This document shows, one piece after another, positions 7,195 through 10,864 of a stretch of DNA of 10,864 nt; positions within the stretch are counted from its first letter, which is position 1; the number at the start of each line of letters is the position of its first letter. The position numbers were made by a program, and so were the translations under genes. The notes under the pieces are model-generated. The model made no database searches. It saw nothing but the letters and a program-made list of their open reading frames with translations, and had not been told where the DNA came from. The stretch comes from an uncultured Clostridia bacterium (lineage in GTDB: Bacteria; Bacillota; Clostridia; Oscillospirales; CAG-272), in NCBI GenBank assembly GCA_937893945.1, contig CALCTA010000145.1, positions 1 through 10,864 of the forward strand, given 5' to 3'.

Positions 7195-8190
7195 ATGGTT
7201 TTTAAATTCAAAAGGAGCATAGTTCGTTCGGCAAGAAGAAAAAGAAAGGGCTATCGCTTTCGCGACAGCCGATTGCCCGAGCGCTTCAAGGCACTTGCCA
7301 GAAATCCCGAGATAGATATTTTCGGAGAGTTTACCGAAGAAAAAGAGCGATCTTGGCTCAAAGCTCGCTTGCTTCTTTTACGGCAGAGACTTTCTTCCCT
7401 GCTTTCAAGAGTAAGGGCTTCGATCAAGAAAAGACAAAAGCCGCCCGTTCGGTCGGCAATACTCGTAGGTGCGGTGTGCGCCTCGGCACTCTCGGTCGCG
7501 CTTGCGGCACTCCTTTCGCTCTTTATGCTCTTTGGCAATTACGGCGGAAGCTACACAGAGGTTGAGATCCCCGACCTTATCGCTATGAGTGAAGCGGACG
7601 CTCTCGCCACACGAGAGGATATATTTGAATACGTTATCGAATACCGAAGAAACCCCGATGCCGAGGTCGGAAGCGTTATCGCGCAACGCCCCGCGCCGAA
7701 TATGGTGCGCCGCTTGTATTCAAAGGACAAGAAGATAACGCTCAGACTGACAGTCAATCGCGAGAAGGAGCAAACGGTCATTCCAAGCACCGTGGGACGC
7801 TCTCTGCGCGACGCGTCTCTTATGCTCAGAAACGCGGGGCTTCAGGTCAGAGTGATAAACGAATACTCAAGCACCGTTCCATCGGGAACGGTAACCTATT
7901 GCTCGCGCTCCGAGGGTGAGCTTGTGGACATTGACGAGGTAATAGTCCTGAAGGCAAGTCTCGGCAAGGAGACGGTCTATAGGCAAATGCCCGATCTGTA
8001 CGGACTTGGCGAGAGCGATGCGATAAAAAAGCTACTCTCGATCGGACTTGTCGCAGGAAAAATATCCTATGCGCCCTCGTCTCACCCAATAGGCACAGTA
8101 ATTGCGCAAGAGCTCAGCTCAGGCTCACCTGTAGCCGAAGGCACTAAAATTTCACTTACCGTCAGCGGAGGTCAGACCTTCTCCGACTGA
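7195..8190 (+). CDS. Kinase-less membrane protein with three PASTA domains
   Basis: This 331-residue protein has three parts. Residues 1-86 are a strongly basic cytoplasmic segment rich in Arg and Lys, with an amphipathic stretch near 53-80. Residues about 87-113 form one transmembrane helix. Residues about 122-324 are three extracellular PASTA repeats (about 122-188, 193-255 and 262-324). The third is the most canonical, with MPDLYGLGESDA and PIGTVIAQ; the first is divergent (DLIAMSEADA). PASTA repeats bind peptidoglycan fragments or lipid II in related proteins. At this position, between rlmN and rsgA, most Firmicutes carry the phosphatase Stp and the Ser/Thr kinase PrkC, whose C-terminal half has this same TM-plus-three-PASTA layout. 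No kinase motif (glycine loop, HRD or DFG) is visible here. It therefore looks like a PrkC relative or replacement without the enzyme domain. Possible roles are a wall sensor or scaffold; function unproven. Confidence 0.88.
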   Translation: MVFKFKRSIVRSARRKRKGYRFRDSRLPERFKALARNPEIDIFGEFTEEKERSWLKARLLLLRQRLSSLLSRVRASIKKRQKPPVRSAILVGAVCASALSVALAALLSLFMLFGNYGGSYTEVEIPDLIAMSEADALATREDIFEYVIEYRRNPDAEVGSVIAQRPAPNMVRRLYSKDKKITLRLTVNREKEQTVIPSTVGRSLRDASLMLRNAGLQVRVINEYSSTVPSGTVTYCSRSEGELVDIDEVIVLKASLGKETVYRQMPDLYGLGESDAIKKLLSIGLVAGKISYAPSSHPIGTVIAQELSSGSPVAEGTKISLTVSGGQTFSD

Positions 8191-8218
8191 CACACGACAA
8201 CAGAAGAGAGGAAAAACA

Positions 8219-9187
8219 ATGGCAGAACAGATACACGGAAAAATAATGCTCGGTGTGGGCGGACTTTATACAGTCCGTATCCTTGCTGCGCCCGAGGGCT
8301 CGTCCGCCCATGTCGGCGAGACTGTCGTATGCCGCGCGCGAGGCTCGTTCAAGCACCGCGATATCACTCTGCTTGCGGGAGACAACGTCATCATCTCCCC
8401 GACGACCTCTGCCGAAAAGGCTAAAAAGGGAGAGGAGAGCGCAGAATTCGTTATAGACGAGCTTTGCGAGCGCAAAAACGCTCTTATCCGTCCCCCTCTC
8501 GCAAATCTCGATTATATGTTCATAACTATGGCGGCGGCATCGCCCTCGCCTATACTTACGACTGTTGATAAGCTCATCTGCATTGCGGAATTCAACAATA
8601 TAGAGCCGATAATAGTAATAACCAAGCGAGAGCTTGACGAGGAATATGCCGCCGAGCTTGAGGGGATATACAAAAAAAGCGGATTTACCGTATTTTCTCT
8701 CTCTGCAAAGAACAACATCGGCGTAGATGAGATACACGCCTTTATAGAACGCGAGCTTGTGGGCAAGACCTCTGCCTTCGCGGGCGCTTCGGGAATAGGA
8801 AAATCCACTCTACTCAACGCTCTCTTCCCCTCTCTTGAGCTTTCAACCTCAGAGATCAGCAGAAAGATACAACGCGGCAGGCACACCACAAGAAAGGCAG
8901 AGCTTTACTGCCTTAGCAGCGGTGTGGAGTGCGGCTATATAGCCGATACACCGGGATTTTCCATGCTTGACTTCGAGCGTTTCGACTTCTTCGAGAAGGA
9001 AGATCTTCCCCTGACGATGCGAGAGTTTGAGGATTACATAGGACTCTGCAAATATACCAAATGCTCTCACACCAAGGAAGAGGGCTGCGCTATACTTGAG
9101 GCGGTCAGAAGCGGTGCTATACCGAAATCGAGACACGAGAGCTTCTGCGAGCTCTACGAGGTCCTCAAGGCAAAGAAAAAATGGTAA
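8219..9187 (+). CDS. rsgA: Small-subunit ribosome assembly GTPase RsgA
   Basis: RsgA is a circularly permuted GTPase that checks late 30S subunit maturation and is activated by the ribosome. The 322-residue protein has an N-terminal OB fold (about 1-75), a GTPase domain in the permuted order G4-G5-G1-G2-G3, and a C-terminal zinc domain. G5 is SAK (162-164), G1 is GASGIGKS (189-196), the G2 threonines are in RGRHTTR (219-225) and G3 is DTPG (243-246). The zinc ligands Cys277, Cys282, His284 and Cys290 have the family spacing. The G4 motif reads TKRE (135-138) rather than NKxD or TKxD, so the guanine-contacting Asp appears to be Glu. The gene follows the PASTA gene by 28 bp with the site GAGAGGA, in the conserved order. 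Confidence 0.95.
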   Translation: MAEQIHGKIMLGVGGLYTVRILAAPEGSSAHVGETVVCRARGSFKHRDITLLAGDNVIISPTTSAEKAKKGEESAEFVIDELCERKNALIRPPLANLDYMFITMAAASPSPILTTVDKLICIAEFNNIEPIIVITKRELDEEYAAELEGIYKKSGFTVFSLSAKNNIGVDEIHAFIERELVGKTSAFAGASGIGKSTLLNALFPSLELSTSEISRKIQRGRHTTRKAELYCLSSGVECGYIADTPGFSMLDFERFDFFEKEDLPLTMREFEDYIGLCKYTKCSHTKEEGCAILEAVRSGAIPKSRHESFCELYEVLKAKKKW

Positions 9188-9199
9188 AGGAGTTCATTT

Positions 9200-9823
9200 A
9201 TGAAGGCTTTTATTTACACGGGCGGAGAAATATTTCCGAACAATATCACTGAGCATCCCAAGGCTGACGACCTTACTATCGCCGCTGATTCAGGCTATAG
9301 CAACGCAAAAGCTCTCGGCGACTCGGTACAGATACTCGTCGGCGACCTCGATTCGCTTGATCAGTCAAAGATAGATGGCAAGCCCGAAATTATCACAGTT
9401 CCCGCCGAAAAGGACTTTACAGACACTCAGCTTGCGGTAGAGACCGCGCTCAAGCGAGGAGCTGACGATATCGTCATCATAGGCGGTATAAGCGGCAGGC
9501 TCGACCACACGCTTTCAAATCTCGCGATACTCAAGGACCTCTCGGACCGAGGCATCTACGCGCTGATGGCGGACGGAAAAAACAGAGTGAGATATATAAG
9601 ATCCACAAGCACGCTCATCGCAAGAAGCGGATACACCTATCTCTCTCTTATAGCCGACGGAGATAAGGTCAAGGGAGTAAGCATCGAGGGCTGTAAATAC
9701 CCTCTCCAGAACGCTGTGCTGAACGACAGATACCAATACGCAGTCTCTAATGAGATAGTCGGCAACTGCGCTCTTATCTCTGTCAAAAAGGGTGGTCTTT
9801 ATATCATTGAGAGCGCCGATTGA
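9200..9823 (+). CDS. thiN: Thiamine pyrophosphokinase
   Basis: ThiN transfers pyrophosphate from ATP to thiamine to make the cofactor thiamine diphosphate. The 207-residue product carries the family's motifs: AADSG (28-32), VGDLDS (47-52), the metal- and ATP-binding DFTDTQLAV (72-80), and GGISGRLDHTLSN (95-107). The C-terminal thiamine-binding beta domain (about 130-205) is present and ends with GGLYII. It is the last gene of the operon, 12 bp after rsgA, with AAAGGAG directly after the rsgA stop. In many Firmicutes rpe (ribulose-phosphate epimerase) lies between rsgA and thiN; here it is absent. The last 25 bases overlap the end of the converging minus-strand gene. Confidence 0.95.
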   Translation: MKAFIYTGGEIFPNNITEHPKADDLTIAADSGYSNAKALGDSVQILVGDLDSLDQSKIDGKPEIITVPAEKDFTDTQLAVETALKRGADDIVIIGGISGRLDHTLSNLAILKDLSDRGIYALMADGKNRVRYIRSTSTLIARSGYTYLSLIADGDKVKGVSIEGCKYPLQNAVLNDRYQYAVSNEIVGNCALISVKKGGLYIIESAD

Positions 9824-10864
9824 AGCAGAGTGTCTCCCGTGCTTTTTATTGCAAGCTCGCGCGATTCTGCCCACATTACAGTTTGATAAAGCATTCCGAG
9901 GATACGGATCTCTGCGTCCGTATCCTTGTTTTTGTTCTCACCCATTCCCTTTTCAAATCTGTGAAGAAGAAAATCAAGCTTGCGCTCTCCGAGAATATCT
10001 TTCAATAATGCGATCTCTTGCCTATCAAATGAGAATATCATAGAAACCAATCGCTCTCGCATACGGCGAAGCCCTTCCTCATCCGTGCGACCGTCCTCGC
10101 GTGTCATCACACCCACAGCCTCTATCTGATACAAAGCCCCAAGTCTGTCCTCACGCTCCTGCGCGTAGGAGAGACTTTTTCTTCTTGCTCTGTCCTCAAA
10201 GCACACTCGTTTCTCTTCTCTTTGCTCCGCCTCGTAGAAAAGCTGGCAAAGGCTTGGCATATCGCAATCAAATTGCGGATAATCAAAGGCAATAAGCGCG
10301 CCTGACAGCACCTCGCGAATATCAGGTGAGCGCATATACGGATGCGGCGAGAGAACTCGCTCTCTCCTTCCAAACGCCCTCACTCCCGTACTTTTAACAC
10401 GCTCTCTGTAACGAAATCTGCTCATACCAAGCTCGGTAAAGAGAATGCATTCTCCGGGAAGCACCTCGGATATATCAGGAAGGATGTTTGCCGCGCGATA
10501 GACACCAAAGGGTGCGCTCAGATGAAGCGAAAGCATCTCGCGGCTGACCGAAAGGCTTCCGCCTATTGCCGCCGATAGCCCCTTTACCTCTGAGGCAAAA
10601 TAGACCTGTCCCTTGTATATCCTGTAAAAAAGCGGCTTCTTTCCCTTTTTATCTCTCGCGAGCAACAGCATTTTGCGCTCTCCGTCGTAAAGCGAGAGGG
10701 CAAATCCGCCGCGCAACGAACCGAGAAAATCTATGCCGCTTACCCTATACCCCTCGAACACGGCAGAGGTAGATAGCTCCTCGGCATCCATCGCGAGTGA
10801 GAACGAGCATCCGCCACGCTCAAAGATAGCAGGCTGAGTATCCTCTTTGTCGCTGAAGGCATCA
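9799..10864 (-). CDS. Asparagine-synthetase-like protein lacking the synthetase loop (5' end outside window)
   Basis: The frame is open from the window edge (first full codon at 10861-10863) to a TAA at 9799-9801, giving 354 visible residues; roughly the first 70 are probably beyond the edge. The amidotransferase-type fold is clear: MDAEE, then DFLGSLRGGFALSLYD, then LLLARDKKGKKPLFY and VYFASEVKGL match the second half of the class II glutamine amidotransferase domain of AsnB. SEVLPGECILF matches the linker that follows it. Beyond that, where AsnB has the ATP-pyrophosphatase domain with SGGLDS, there are only about 180 residues and no such motif; LSGALIA (10288-10308) is the nearest resemblance. 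The expected NGEIYN region reads SDKEDT (10837-10854). The last 40 residues (LGMLYQTVMWAE) recall the C-terminal helix of AsnB proteins. Probably not a working asparagine synthetase. Its role is unknown. Confidence 0.75.
   Translation of the reverse strand, partial: DAFSDKEDTQPAIFERGGCSFSLAMDAEELSTSAVFEGYRVSGIDFLGSLRGGFALSLYDGERKMLLLARDKKGKKPLFYRIYKGQVYFASEVKGLSAAIGGSLSVSREMLSLHLSAPFGVYRAANILPDISEVLPGECILFTELGMSRFRYRERVKSTGVRAFGRRERVLSPHPYMRSPDIREVLSGALIAFDYPQFDCDMPSLCQLFYEAEQREEKRVCFEDRARRKSLSYAQEREDRLGALYQIEAVGVMTREDGRTDEEGLRRMRERLVSMIFSFDRQEIALLKDILGERKLDFLLHRFEKGMGENKNKDTDAEIRILGMLYQTVMWAESRELAIKSTGDTLLQSALSMI
9823..9850 (+). terminator. Possible weak hairpin right after thiN
   Basis: AAGCA and GAG just after the thiN stop can pair with CTC and TGCTT (ending at 9844), leaving a 3-base loop and a 3-base bulge, and TTTATT follows. 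This resembles a weak intrinsic terminator, but the stem is imperfect. It may act ahead of the stronger hairpin at 9899. Confidence 0.3.
9899..9936 (+). terminator. Intrinsic terminator of the priA-thiN operon
   Basis: AGGATACGGA (9899-9908) and TCCGTATCCT (9917-9926) form a perfect 10-bp stem with an 8-base loop, followed on the plus strand by TTGTTTTTGTT. This is a textbook rho-independent terminator, 76 bases after the thiN stop. It lies inside the coding region of the converging asparagine-synthetase-like gene, where the T-run is read as an Asn/Lys-rich stretch. On the minus strand the hairpin is not followed by a T-run, so termination should be one-directional. Confidence 0.8.

Noticed and set aside
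8162..8737. 191-residue open frame antisense to rsgA
   Set aside because: It covers the OB fold and part of the GTPase coding region of rsgA; no motif seen in translation.

Overview
The window reads as a piece of a Firmicutes (class Clostridia) chromosome, probably a gut-type Oscillospirales-like lineage. The order priA-def-fmt-(YugP-type peptidase)-rsmB-rlmN-PASTA-rsgA-thiN is the classic Firmicutes 'priA to thiN' housekeeping cluster. The M48-like YugP peptidase between fmt and rsmB and the RsmB variant motif CACPGSKS are typical of Clostridia. Base composition looks near 50% GC, and all genes share the same codon style. Family-level placement is inference.

Layout: positions 64-9823 carry nine plus-strand genes with gaps of 9-50 bp and mostly strong Shine-Dalgarno sites, so they look like one operon. 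It holds replication restart (priA), N-terminal formyl handling (fmt adds the formyl group to initiator tRNA, def removes it from finished proteins), a membrane zinc protease, two rRNA methylases (rsmB, rlmN), a membrane PASTA protein, a 30S-assembly GTPase (rsgA) and thiamine pyrophosphokinase (thiN). The theme is ribosome and translation maintenance, with one cell-envelope sensor in the middle. A strong intrinsic terminator for this operon lies at 9899-9936, after the thiN stop and inside the coding region of the converging gene.

The minus strand from the right edge to 9799 carries the 3' part of an asparagine-synthetase-like gene. It overlaps the thiN 3' end tail to tail by 25 bp. It keeps a recognisable glutamine-amidotransferase fold but has no intact ATP-pyrophosphatase loop, so it is not an ordinary AsnB.

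Three departures from the textbook cluster stand out. First, the usual Stp phosphatase and PrkC Ser/Thr kinase between rlmN and rsgA are missing. In their place is a kinase-less protein with a basic cytoplasmic head, one transmembrane helix and three PASTA repeats, and its ribosome-binding site sits in an 8-bp perfect inverted repeat. Second, rpe, usually between rsgA and thiN, is absent. Third, there is the truncated AsnB-like protein. I see no mobile elements, CRISPR arrays, tRNA or rRNA genes, and no stretch over 300 bases without a gene.
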